A DNA stretch of 64,000 nucleotides, taken from assembly GCF_033807575.1 (NCBI RefSeq), contig NC_084705.1:124001-188000 (forward strand). Direction: 5' to 3'. The stretch is from Cydia pomonella. Taxonomy: Eukaryota > Arthropoda > Insecta > Lepidoptera > Tortricidae. The position numbers and the translations under genes were made by a program. Positions 33,271 to 44,005 of the stretch are shown piece after piece. Numbering within the stretch: position 1 is the stretch's first letter; every line of letters begins with the position of its first letter. The notes beneath the pieces were generated by a model. The model searched no databases, had not been told where the DNA came from, and saw only the letters and a program-made list of their open reading frames with translations.

Positions 33271-33560
33271 AGTTCGTCTAAGCCAACTGCGCCGTGTTTG
33301 ATAGCACAGAGTATGGAAATGTTATCAGAAACGTCAAATTTCCATGAAATTATAACGTTTAAAATTCGCGGCCAATAGGTACGACGAAGTTGCTGAAATT
33401 AGAATACTTACCATCTTTTCTATTATTGTTTTTTCCTAAGCAGTAAGTTATTTAATTATCAGTATTATTTTAGTAAAGATAATAAGCAGGTAAAGTCTGT
33501 TAAAGCTAACTTTGCACCGCGCACCGTGTTTGATAGCACAAAGTGTCGAAGTGATTTTTT
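33271..33560. repeat. Two decayed copies of the GTTTGATAGCACA hairpin family
   Basis: 33271-33370 and 33490-33560 both contain CACCGTGTTTGATAGCACA-like words; the first also has AACGTCAAATTTCCATGAAATTA. They resemble half of the hairpin at 35351-35511. Confidence 0.5.
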
Positions 33561-33732
33561 ATTATTATAGGTATGTTATAACTATACTATATAATGTTAA
33601 CCTAGGTAGGGACTTATTTTGGGTTTCTGACGTGACAGTTCGAGCCATCTGTGGGTTCTAACATTAACGTGTTCTAAACAGAAACAACGTAGGTGCAATC
33701 ATTATGTCAGCTCAATAAGGTTTGTTTTGTGA

Positions 33733-33960
33733 ATATTAGAATAGAATAGAATAGACGAAATTTATTCAGAAAACGCTTAAGTTTAGGTATCTAATACATG
33801 AGACGACAGAATCAATTTATTATTAAGCGTCACTGAAAAGGTCTCCACTCAGCTTAATGTCAAGATACCACCTAAGGGTCTCGACGCTGGTCTTCCGTGG
33901 AAACCTTTCCGAGAGAGCGCAGCTACACGCTAAAGTACAAAGTTTTATATATTTAAGTAC
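33733..33960 (-). repeat. Retroposon with (TATTC)n tail
   Basis: On the minus strand it ends GAATAAATTTCGTC plus TATTC repeats (plus 33738-33755). Non-coding body. Confidence 0.5.
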
Positions 33961-34140
33961 AGAAGTTTGAAGAAGTAAGGCTATAATTATTATTCAATTA
34001 AAAACTACAATGACAAATAAATTATTTAAATTATCGGTACCTAAACAGTCAGTCAGTCGTCATACAAGGCGAAATAAATTATAGGGTAGGCGTTCGTTCT
34101 AGTACATGGCATAGTGATGGCACAGGAGTATACCCAATAT

Positions 34141-34485
34141 TTATAATTTGTGTATGTGTAAAATATGTTTTGTAAATTTACATTTAAATGAACTAATTGA
34201 CAGTGAGTTCCTTATAGGTGGAGGTATATTGTTCCAGCACTTCGTGGCAGAGTATTTAAAACTGCCACGAAATGCTGCGGTGCTGTGCCTTGGGCAAATA
34301 AAACGAATGGCTCCCCTAATATGGCGCTGTGAAAAAGTTAACTTTTCATAGAGGTAGAGGGGTGTCATGGTCTTTATAATGCCAAAAAGCATGCAAGCAA
34401 AATGCAGCGAACGTCGCGATTCCATATTCATTAACCCACTATTATTTAAATAAGGAGTTACACAATGAAATATTAGACAATGATA
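34141..34485 (-). pseudogene. LINE C-terminal fragment
   Basis: Reads RSLHFACMLFGIIKTMTPLY, then LTFSQRHIRGA and KYSATKCWNNIPPPIRNSLS, the end of a non-LTR ORF2. Cut at its 5' side next to the SINE at 34497. Confidence 0.7.
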
Positions 34486-34496
34486 TATATACATAA

Positions 34497-34656
34497 CATA
34501 TACATATGTATACATACTGAAATACATAGAAAAGACCCATGACTTAGGAACAAATATCCATGCTCATCAAATGAATAAATGCCCTTACCAGGATTTGAAC
34601 CCAGAACCATCGGCTTCATAGGCAGAATTACTGCCTACTAGGCCAGACAGGTCGTC
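34497..34656 (-). repeat. tRNA-derived SINE, family 1, short copy
   Basis: Head and proximal body of family 1 (AACAAATATCCATGCTCATCA; GGATTTGAACCCAGAACCATC), lacking the distal body. Confidence 0.8.
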
Positions 34657-34711
34657 TGGTCATAGAGTAGTTATAATGTACTGTAGTTAGGGACACTGTT
34701 CTTATATTTAT

Positions 34712-34891
34712 ACCTTACGTAAACCGCCTTACGTGCCGGTGAGTAAGGTCGCCAGAGCTCAACGAGGGGGGTGGGGTTAGGGTCGGCAACGCGCATGTAA
34801 CTCCTCTGGAGTTGCAAGTGTACATAGGCTACGGAGACTGCTTACCATCAGGCAGGCCGTATGCTTGTTTGCCACCGACGTAGTATAAAAA
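34712..34891 (+). mobile_element. Jockey-type LINE B 3' end
   Basis: Contains GGGTCGGCAACGCGCATGTAA as in the C-terminal codons at 21880, then the family 3' end GCCACCGACGTAGTATAAAA with an A tail. Confidence 0.7.
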
Positions 34892-35350
34892 AAAAAGTAG
34901 TCAAATTAAATTGACTTGTTAGATATTGCTATTGATGCTCTTTATCCACAGATCAACAATCAGTGAATGTATAACTCGTACTTGTGCCGGCTAACAAATT
35001 ACGTTGCATGTCGTTGACGTAAGAAGATGCCTCAGAGCCAGCAACCCTAATGAGAGCGTTATCACATTGTGTAAAAGTATCGTTATCTATGGAATGGGGA
35101 GTTAAATATCAGAATGGAAATTGTATAACAAATCCATTTGAAAACAAATTATAATTGCTTATCGTAAGAAATTGAAAAAAATCGTACTTGGAAAGTTACA
35201 TACTCTAGTGCAGAAACGTATTTGACTGCAGACTTTTTAAAATGACAGTGACCCTCTTCGAGAGGATGAGAAATGAAAATTATATTTCACACTTAATTTA
35301 ATTGTTTTACTCATAGAGCCATATCTCTTTTTGTAAAGCTGTTGGACAAA
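34892..35350. other. Unassigned spacer
   Basis: Nothing recognised. Confidence 0.5.
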
Positions 35351-35511
35351 AGTAGAGTCAGACCAAGCTAAGTTGGCAGCGACTTGATAGCCGAGAAGGT
35401 GAAAGTGTTATTTCAAACGTCAAACTTCTATGAAATTATGACGTTTACTTAACACTTGCCCCGTCTGTGCTATCAATATCGCTGCCAACTTAGCTTGGTC
35501 TGACTCTACTC
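35351..35511. repeat. Palindromic MITE-like element (AGTAGAGTCAGACC family)
   Basis: AGTAGAGTCAGACCAAGCTA and its exact complement form the ends; GGCAGCGA/TCGCTGCC and GATAGC/GCTATC continue the arms. The AACGTCAAACTTC loop is shared with decayed copies at 33271, 38710 and 59230. Confidence 0.85.
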
Positions 35512-35847
35512 ATCCGCTACTTTTGATGCTGACTGTACCTATCTACACGAAATGTAGTAACATCGTTGACGTGGATCACTTGTGATTCACTAATGATTAA
35601 CAAAAAATATAAATATTATAATTATTAATTCGTCGGTCACGTGCCGCACGCCGCCCGTCGGTATCACCTTGGCGGGTCCGGAGCAGACCGGTTGCCCGAA
35701 CCGAAGCCGCGACATCGGTATATTATATTACTTATATACCTACCTATATTTGTAAGCTACAAACACAGAATCGTTCCTCTACTTATCTTATCGGAAACAA
35801 TAAGAGTGTAAAGTCCGGGCCCAAGGCAACCTGGATAGAAATAACGA

Positions 35848-35990
35848 TTTTTTTTATACCACGACGGTGGTAAACAAGTATACGGCCCGCCTGATGCTAA
35901 GCAGTCACCGCAGCCTATGGACGCCTGCAACTCCAGATGTTTTACATGCGCGTTGCCGACCCTTTAAAAACCTGTACACGTTAAAGAACC
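35848..35990 (-). mobile_element. Jockey-type LINE B 3' end fragment
   Basis: Complement of LINE B codons and 3' end: ACCACGACGGTGGTAAACAAG at the tail and GCGCGTTGCCGACCCTTTAAA inside. Confidence 0.7.
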
Positions 35991-36173
35991 ATGTAAACGG
36001 ATCATTTTATAATAGAATTTCTATACAACACTTTTCTGCCTGATAAGTAGTTAGTTATATAAGAGCTTAACATGTAAGCAACCTTATTTATAACCTGCAG
36101 TGTACATTGTTTAATTTAAAAATAAGTTATTAAACGTTATCATGCCATGTATCGGCTTTTAGCTTTATTAGGT

Positions 36174-36309
36174 TACGTAGCCAACGTGCCAATCCTTTAC
36201 GCTCCGTAGCGAACCAAACGCAACTGTCACAGTCGCACTAATATGGAAGAGTGATAGAGAGAGATGACTACGCTACGCTACGGAGCGTTAACGATTGGCA
36301 CGTTTGGTA
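36174..36309. repeat. Palindromic MITE-like element
   Basis: CAACGTGCCAATCCTTTACGC / GCGTTAACGATTGGCACGTTT and CTCCGTAGCG / CGCTACGGAG are inverted arms. Confidence 0.8.
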
Positions 36310-37230
36310 GTATAATAATCACACAGAATTAACAGATTTTTTTTTCACGATTATTTCCATTGTTTAAGATAGGGCCACGTCACTAATATACTCGTCTTAA
36401 CAAGCGTATCTCGGGGGTGAAAGGTGACAGTCACACAGATTGCGCTATGCTCCAGTTTTTCTTACTCTTCCATAGTATTATTAAGCAATTGTTCTAGAAA
36501 ATATTAAAATTGGGATTTAGGTTAAAGGTTGGCTAGTTTCAGTAGAGGTCAACTTCTTTGAAATACAAATGGGGTCACAATTATTGCAAATCTATTGTCA
36601 TATTTAATTGTTATTGGTATCGCAACGCTTTTGTTCTAATTTTTTTTTATAACGGAAACGTGATATCGGTGAATTTAAATGGTTGCCACCAATGTTCAAA
36701 ATAAATAGTAACATCAGCACCTGCAAGCGCGTGATCCTCCACAGCCGGACCACCTGGCCTGGTTGCGCTCAGATTACAAATTGGTGGATTGTAATTTACA
36801 ATGATGCAATGTAATGTAATGTAATGTACCTTAAGTACCACGTGAGAAATCAAACGTACCTCCGTAGTTTGGCTGATATGTGTTTAAAAAGGATCCAGCT
36901 GGGGAGTAAAATCTGCAGCCGTACCACGCCTGGACCCGCTGATATCCGCGACTTCAAGACATAATTTAAATAACAGATAAATGTGCCTGTTATGTACCTG
37001 TGACTGAATCGTTTTTTTTTTTTCAAAAATGGTCTTATAAATTATTCATACATTTCAGTTTTTTGGGTAAACGCGGAATCGTAAGCGCCTGTCAAAAAAT
37101 AATAGCAATTTTACGTGCGTATATGTAATGTGTACATATTAATGTAAATTGAAACAATACGTTTTTTAAATAAACATTGATTATGAAGCTGTGGGTTCGA
37201 GTTCCACGTTGGCCAGAGTTGATCACAGTC
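36310..37230. other. Unassigned spacer with (AATGT)n
   Basis: Short (AATGT) run at about 36806-36825. A box-B-like GGGTTCGAGTTCCA at 37193 stands alone without a tRNA fold. Confidence 0.5.
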
Positions 37231-37585
37231 ATAGAGAAATAAGAAGTAAGGATAGATCGACTACTACAAGTAAGTGGATTCGAAATCTAGCATCGAGTAG
37301 CGGAACTATCAGTACCGCTACTTGACACTAGATGTCTCAGGTTCTGCGACTCACGAAAATTGTATTTTTCAACAATTTACAACTAATATTACAAGCAGAA
37401 GAAGTTGAAAATAGAGTTCCGGTTAATCCGGTTATAATATTAGTTGAAAATTGTTGAGCATTGGACTTTTCGTTCGTCGCGACATCTATTGTCAAGTAGC
37501 AGTACTGATAATTCCGCTACTCGATGCTAAATGTCGACTACGAAAATAATAAGCGTTTTAGTACCAAAACGTTTTATTTCTCTAT
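37231..37585. repeat. 355-bp palindromic MITE-like element
   Basis: The ends ATAGAGAAATAA / TTATTTCTCTAT and long inner arms (GCATCGAGTAGCGGAA / TTCCGCTACTCGATGC; CAACAATTT and ACTAATATTA with complements) fold the whole element into one hairpin. Confidence 0.85.
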
Positions 37586-38310
37586 GGTTCTACGTACGAA
37601 GGTTAGATTAGCTAAAGTAATCCGAAATTTGCGTTATTTAATTCTAGGCCAATCGAAAAGAATACAAAAAATCGAATTTGGTAACTGACGAAGAGAAGAA
37701 TAAGAGCACCCAACCAAACGTCATACAGTGCCGTTCTGTTCTCTCGACTATTATTGGGCTCAAATCAAGTGTGTGTTAAAAGGGAAAGATAACTTTAACA
37801 ACTGCAGGTGTTGGCCTGGTGCAGGGAAATATGGAAAACAGCTCTGTAACAACCTGCCACAGAATGCGCTAGGAAGAAGCTGCATATCCTTCTTCTCCTA
37901 CAGAAAAAAATACCATTGAATAAACTGACAATTATCAAAATTAAAAGTAGCTTTTTATTGTAGTTATTCTAAAAACGTAGTTTCTTATCAATAGGGTTGT
38001 TTCCATCTACAGATCTAAGGGCAGAATTGTATCCCAATAAATTCTTACGGATTATAAGAGCTTGTTAAACTACCTTTAGTGGACCGTTAAAAAGCATATT
38101 TTTGTAAATATTGAATTTATAATATCTTTTAACAACGTCACGTGACCCAAATCGAAACGACATTTAAGATTCTGATGACGTCACAACTGTTTGTTTGACA
38201 CCCCAGTGTGAGCATTTTTCTCTGCCACTCTAATTACGTATTAGTAAGAGAAAAAGAGAAAGATCCTCACAGTATGCGATATTCGATGTTCGCGGTTGGC
38301 CCCCCGTTGT
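37586..38310. other. Unassigned spacer
   Basis: Nothing recognised. Confidence 0.5.
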
Positions 38311-38594
38311 CTGTTCTCAGTTGGTTCTCCCTCAGTACAAAATTTAATACTCGAGCCGTAGCCATTTTGGTGGTGGACAATTAATTGAAGCTTTGATATC
38401 TTCACTAAAAAATAACATCATAGAAATGTTAATTGATAATAAATATTTTACGATATAATAAAATAACTCAATTATTGCAGAAAACATATTTTATTAATTG
38501 GTTAGAAACCCACACGCACGCATACACAGCTTGCCCACCACCTAAATGGCTACGACTCGAGTATCAAATTATGTACTGAGAACTGATACAGAAC
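38311..38594. repeat. Inverted-repeat element with long loop
   Basis: Arms of about 65 bp (38311-38382 and 38530-38594) share TACTCGAGCCGTAGCCATTTT and CCTCAGTACA as inverted copies; the centre is AT-rich. Confidence 0.75.
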
Positions 38595-39004
38595 GTATTA
38601 CAAGCGTTTCAAAAAATTGGAAACAACCCTATTGCATCCGTTTTTTTCATTTGATGTTTAGTTTTTTTTTCGGTCGTTACACCCCTTTTGTGTTACGTAG
38701 TGTGTGTGTAGAAAAGTTAGAGTCAAACCAAGATAAGTTGGCAGCCAAGTGTGCTTCTACTTTGAAGTTCTACCCGTAGTGGAAGCACGGACTCCTGAAA
38801 AAAGCTTCATGACCCCACATTGAGGGGACAGGGATCGTGCTAACAAATAGGGAGTATTACTGCAATGTTCTGCCGTCAGAGTGCAGCACTAGCACGAATC
38901 TTAAACCACAGTAACTTATACATACTGTGCCTTAAATTGTATTTTGACAAGTCTTCACAGATAATAAAATGTGACATTGATGCATCAAGGCGGTTTGTTT
39001 ACGA

Positions 39005-39128
39005 AGGGCCTACCGGGAAACGCGAAAATCGAAATTTAGTTATCTGCCTCTATATAGCCCCAATATGCAAGAGTGATAGAGAGGTTAGATAACAAAATTT
39101 CGATTTTCTTGTTTCGCGGTATACCCTC
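39005..39128. repeat. Palindromic MITE-like element
   Basis: TACCGGGAAACGCGAAAATCG / CGATTTTCTTGTTTCGCGGTA and TTAGTTATCTGCCTCTAT / ATAGAGAGGTTAGATAA arms. Confidence 0.75.
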
Positions 39129-39353
39129 AGATTGTGGTAGTGGCGCCCCCTACGCAGTTTGGCGTAATATTCCCTATTGTCAGCTATCACAGCTGACAGT
39201 TAATGTAGATGCCGCTGTACGACTCCCTACATTGTGCGGCAATTTTGTATGTAGTTATCACTACAAACAGCGCCATCTTCAGCTGTCAAACTCGGGCACT
39301 TTTTTGAGTTTACAAATCTTACGCTGCATTTCCCGCTGTAATGTCCGAACATT

Positions 39354-39500
39354 AGGGCTCATTCACACGGTGCGATCGCATGCGAGTTTCATAACATTGC
39401 GGTATTTGATCGGTCGGCCGAATTGCTTGTAACCTCAATACTCCGCAATGTAACTAAAATGTCATGCGAGTTCGCGCGCCGTGTAAATCAGCCCTTATAG
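39354..39500. repeat. Palindromic MITE-like element (GGGCTCATTCACACGG family)
   Basis: GGGCTCATTCACACGGTGCG / CGCGCCGTGTAAATCAGCCC ends with inner GCATGCGAG / CATGCGAG and TTGCGG / CCGCAA words. A relative lies at 42007-42139. Confidence 0.75.
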
Positions 39501-40130
39501 TAACGACAGTTGAAATAAAAGTCTCGTATAAGTCCTTACGATAATTTATTGCAGACACAAACCTTTCAGTCCAGTGACCCCGCCGAACCGAGTTTTGGTG
39601 TACGACCCACGTTACAAAATACACTATATTATTTACAACAATAAAACTATCGTTACCATTAACTTACATAAAATAAATAACCAATTTCTCTAAGAACCGA
39701 GTACAGAGCGAATTATAACTAAATGCTTAATTCATATTAGAATAATTAAAAAAAAAAAACAAAACATTAACGTTTTATGTAGTTTAAAAAAATACGAGAT
39801 CATTGTTTTACATGAAATGAAAGAATATGGTGGTGTTTTGACTGAACACAGCTGGCGTGGTGCGCGGCGGGGCCTCGACGTGTCGGCGGCGGCCCCGCCC
39901 GTGCCCGGGTACTGACTACGCGATTGGCAAACAATTGGATTAAGGTTAGCGAAATTCCTTTATATTTCTTCATAATCATTTAATTATTGATGGAATAATT
40001 TACCATAAAATAAGTATCAAAGCAGTTTAAATCATTTTTGCATCGCATGGTTGTTATATATGACCAAACTTTTCATTACATAAACCGTATGGATAGGGCA
40101 TAAAAAAATTGCTCAGACAGGAAAAGTCAA
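39501..40130. other. Spacer with possible 3' exon on the minus strand
   Basis: A GC-rich island at 39850-39915 follows, on the minus strand, a pyrimidine stretch and TAG acceptor-like site at about 39917. AATAAA-type words (plus TTTATT near 39546) lie downstream. No domain is visible, so an exon is only a possibility. Confidence 0.25.
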
Positions 40131-40236
40131 TATTGGAACGATTCACTGAACAAATCCCTCCTGACACTGCTGTAAGAAATGCAACTTCCATCGCGGCGTT
40201 CAAGGTTAGACGAAATAATTATCAACATTTTATTAA
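40131..40236 (+). pseudogene. LINE C-terminal scrap
   Basis: WND near 40134 and, in another frame, RNATSIAAFKVRRNNYQHF then stop: the end of a LINE ORF2 with a frameshift. Confidence 0.45.
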
Positions 40237-41149
40237 ATAAAACCTAAAATTCTTTAAATAAAAACATATCGCGAAAATATGTATGTTCTCGGATTTGACA
40301 AATAAAATTTACGAAATAAATGTCCATATTATATTGTATTAATATTATTAATGTTGTGATATTTAACTCTGTTATTAATAATAAATTTCATTTCATTTCA
40401 AAATTAATCTCAATTAATTTAAAACTGCTGTTCGCTGTCCACAATTCAACTGCCTGCCCCCACCAGATAAATTTAGGGGGGAAATGTCTAACACGTACAC
40501 AAAACCGTCAATCGCTTGTGATGTTATTGAACTAAAAAAATAGTCAAATACTTTACTGCGCTAGGACTCTACCCCTCTTTCCAATAGCGCATTTTTATGT
40601 CCGAAACTACATGAGATCATGCCACTTTCAGCTTTTAACCTCTAGCGTCGTGTAGTCCCAGTTCTAGTACAAATTATCTCAAAATGAAATTTAAATTTGT
40701 CCTATTTTCTAATACCATTGATTCAAATTTGACCGCCAAGTGTTCTTGTTTGTGGGCCGCTAAAGGTTAAAGGTACAGTTGAAATTTTATGAGGTGATTT
40801 TTTGGGCTAAAACCCCTAATGTGTTAAATAAAAGATGATCTCCATCGGAGATAACAGTGTAGGACGATCAGTCGACTGTGGGCGGTCAATCAGTTGAAAA
40901 GTTTGCTGTTACATAAATTTAAACCATTAAATACGATCGTAAAATTGCTTTTTAAAAGGGTTTGTTCCCGTTCGGTCAGTAGCAGTAGTAACCGCTACAT
41001 AAAAGAAACGATACCTTTTGGTTATCAGATTAGGGGTTTAATCCGAAAAAATCACCTCCGAAAATTCCAACTTTAAAGTTGTTAATCGTGAGCTCTCGAT
41101 GTAGTATCGGACTGTGTCGTTTTAAATGTATACATAATGAAATTTATCT
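40237..41149. other. Unassigned spacer
   Basis: Nothing recognised. Confidence 0.5.
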
Positions 41150-41468
41150 TCTTCTTCCTCGCGTTGTCCCGGCATTTGCCACGGCTCATGGGAGCCTGGG
41201 GTCCGCTTGACAACTAATCCCAAGATTTGGCATAGGCACTAGTTTTTACGAAAGCGACTGCCATCAGACCTTCCAACCCAGAGGATAAACTAGGCCTTGT
41301 TGGGATTAGTCCGGTTTCCTCACGATGTTTTCCTTCACCGAAAAGCGACTGGTAAATATCAAATGATATTTCGTACATAAGTTCCGAAAAACTCATTGGT
41401 ACGAGCCGGGGTTTGAACCCGCGACCTCTGGATTGCAAGTCGCACGCTCTTACCGCTAGGCCACCAGC
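41150..41468 (-). repeat. tRNA-derived SINE, family 2, fuller copy
   Basis: The head at 41395-41468 (complement of GGCCTAGCGG and GGTTTGAACC-type boxes) and body share CACGATGTTTTCCTTCACCGA with 29030-29290. Confidence 0.85.
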
Positions 41469-42006
41469 GCTTATTACATAATGAAATTTATATTAAATTG
41501 AAATCAAAAACAAACAATAAGATCAACAATCATTGCACATGGCTCCTGCTGGCCGCGGCGCTCTCGCTCGCACTCGCCAACTATACTGCATCTGTCTATG
41601 CCACATCTGTCCCTGTCCAACATTAAAGGACGTCAGAAAAACCAAATGGTCTATGTTATCTAGTCCTCTTTATCCTTCAAACGCGACAAAAGGTGTAGCT
41701 GTATTTACGAGTACCACACTTGTCCTATCGCTGTGAATGAAGCAGACGTAGACTGGACGTCTCCGTTGCGGGGGTCTATTTGAAACCCCTTCGGAATTTG
41801 AAATCGGACTATTTGGAATCTTAGGAATCTTTGTGGGATTTTAAATAGCCCCTCGCGACGCTGTCATGTGATGTTGATGTGTTTTAACACGACGGAGACA
41901 CACCATTTCAGCTCTTTATGTTTCAATTCATATTGCTTGTTATTTGGCTGTATTAATAATAGCGAGTGCATTCGAGAGGTGACACGTTTTTGTGGAAACA
42001 GACTTA

Positions 42007-42139
42007 AGGCTCATTTAGGCAGCGCGCGAACTCGCATGCAATTTTAGTTACACTGAGGTAACTTTCAATTCAGCCGACCCCTCAACTATCGGTAATAAAA
42101 CACGAGTGCGAATTCTCGCACCGTCTAAATGAGCCTTTA
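42007..42139. repeat. Palindromic MITE-like element (relative of 39354-39500)
   Basis: AAGGCTCATTTAGGCAGCGCG / CACCGTCTAAATGAGCCTT ends and GCGAACTCGCATGC / GAGTGCGAATTCTCGC arms. Confidence 0.7.
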
Positions 42140-44005
42140 TAGTGAAAACGTGGACGGAAATTTTACAAATCAAGTTTTGGCAGCTGTTTTTCCCTTCCAT
42201 GGAAGATTACAATTAATTTTAGGATGATGTAGATTAAATTAACTGATTTATGATTTGTACAATTACAAGTTTTGTGATGATACTTTAAATAATAGTTTTT
42301 CTGCCCTCCGGCCGAAAAGCGTTAACTTTCGGCCCGTTGCAGTAAAGTTACCGCTTTCCGGCTTCGTCGTACAGAAAAATAGTATACACACCTCGTCCAG
42401 TAAATAAGAAAGCCTCGGGTTTGTCGACCTCGGCTTCGCCTCGGCTAATTGGCAATTACAGGTGATTTGAGACATTTCGTACTTTACTATCGAAAGTATG
42501 TAATATACTATTTAATGGTATGGTAAAGAAAGGTTGCCCTACCTACTAGTTTTGCAGCCCTCCAACATATTAATTGTAATGTGCGCCCACGATTTCACTA
42601 CGAGTGGCCGCGCCCGCGGCTCCCTCGTGGCAGATGCAATACTCGAACATGTGTCAACTCTTTCTAAATTCCATTATTGAACTAAACAATAAGTAAATTA
42701 TAATATAACAAAATTAGATACTATGTACAGTAAATAAACCGGGAACGCAGGGTTTGTGTTCCGGGCGGAGAGCCTACTCTATTTCTGTAAAGAGTTTGGG
42801 AGGATCATGTACAAAATGAAGCTTCACAATCGAACAACTACTTATTTACAATCGTCTGAGGTGTGCTACAGGAGTGACACAAGTCTCGTTTTACAAGCGT
42901 TTCGATCATTGCTATGAAACACCAACATACATTTGAAACCCCAGACTTGTATCATATCCTCAACATGACTTACAAAAGAAACAGTAATATTTACTGACAC
43001 TATTTGGCAAGTATTATTTTCGTTTCGTTTTTTCTGCAATTTCATAACTTGAGGTAATTAACTTCATTTGTCCAAACTCATCGCCAAGTCTGCAATGAGT
43101 CGATCCTTAAATAAATAAATTGAGTACGAGCGGGGTACTTGCCGACATGCCCTGATCGACTCGACGTGCAGGACACGACGCCCGACACGACACGGCACCC
43201 GACACGACGCGACGCGACACACATGACACTCGCCAAACTTGTGATACGTGATACGATCACATGACATGACTGACTCGTCTCTTCTATTTGATAGAAAAGT
43301 TATAATTGTGACGGTTTCAAGCAATATTTTCCTTAATGTTGGTTTTTGATAAAGGCTATATTTCTAATTTCATCTTTATGGCAGAAGCACCTTATTGAGA
43401 ACCGATTATGTGCAGAAAACGTCACAATAATGTAAGAACTAAGATTATTAATAAACAGTGTATACCGACAATAAACGTAGGTGGCACCGACGATAGCCTC
43501 CTAGCTTTCTCACTCATGTCATGGCATTAATTTTTCCATTATACTTTAATTCTACTATTTTATAGCTTATTTCCTTGGAACGTGTCGCGTGTAGCGTCGG
43601 AGGCCGCGGCGGGGGACTGTCCCTACGCCAGTAAAATGCTGCGCCCATGTACACTTGGTCCTGTATTTACAGTTTACAATTCAAAATCAATTTTAACTAG
43701 ATATTTACAAGTCGCCAGACGACGGTCGGAGGAGGAGCTGTCTCGGCGTGGAACGATGGCAATCCAATCAAAATCATTACATTGGAGCAAAAATCGACAC
43801 AAAATGTTGTAATGATTGACTGTGGAATAGGCAAGAAATGCATAATATGAGGTAAATCACACCTTAAAAAATATAAAATTCTAATCAACTGGTATATAGT
43901 ATTAGCTACTTTGGTTTGAGTGATGTTAAAACATGGCAATATAAAATATCCGACCGATCCGTTTTAGAGGTGGCAGCCAACAAGAAACTGATAGGGCTTA
44001 TAGGG
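42140..44005. other. Unassigned spacer
   Basis: A short CGACACGA-rich run lies at 43165-43230. GC-rich patches at 42590-42640 and 43580-43640 hold no recognisable exon. Confidence 0.45.

Noticed and set aside
41533..41736. Signal-peptide-like stretch LLLAAALSLALA near 41550
   Set aside because: The hydrophobic frame has no start codon nearby and stops soon after; probably chance in GC-rich sequence.
41750..41870. Possible inverted repeat (GTTGCGGGGGTCTATTTGAAA / TTTTAAATAGCCCCTCGCGAC)
   Set aside because: Only one short arm pair with several mismatches and no second copy seen.
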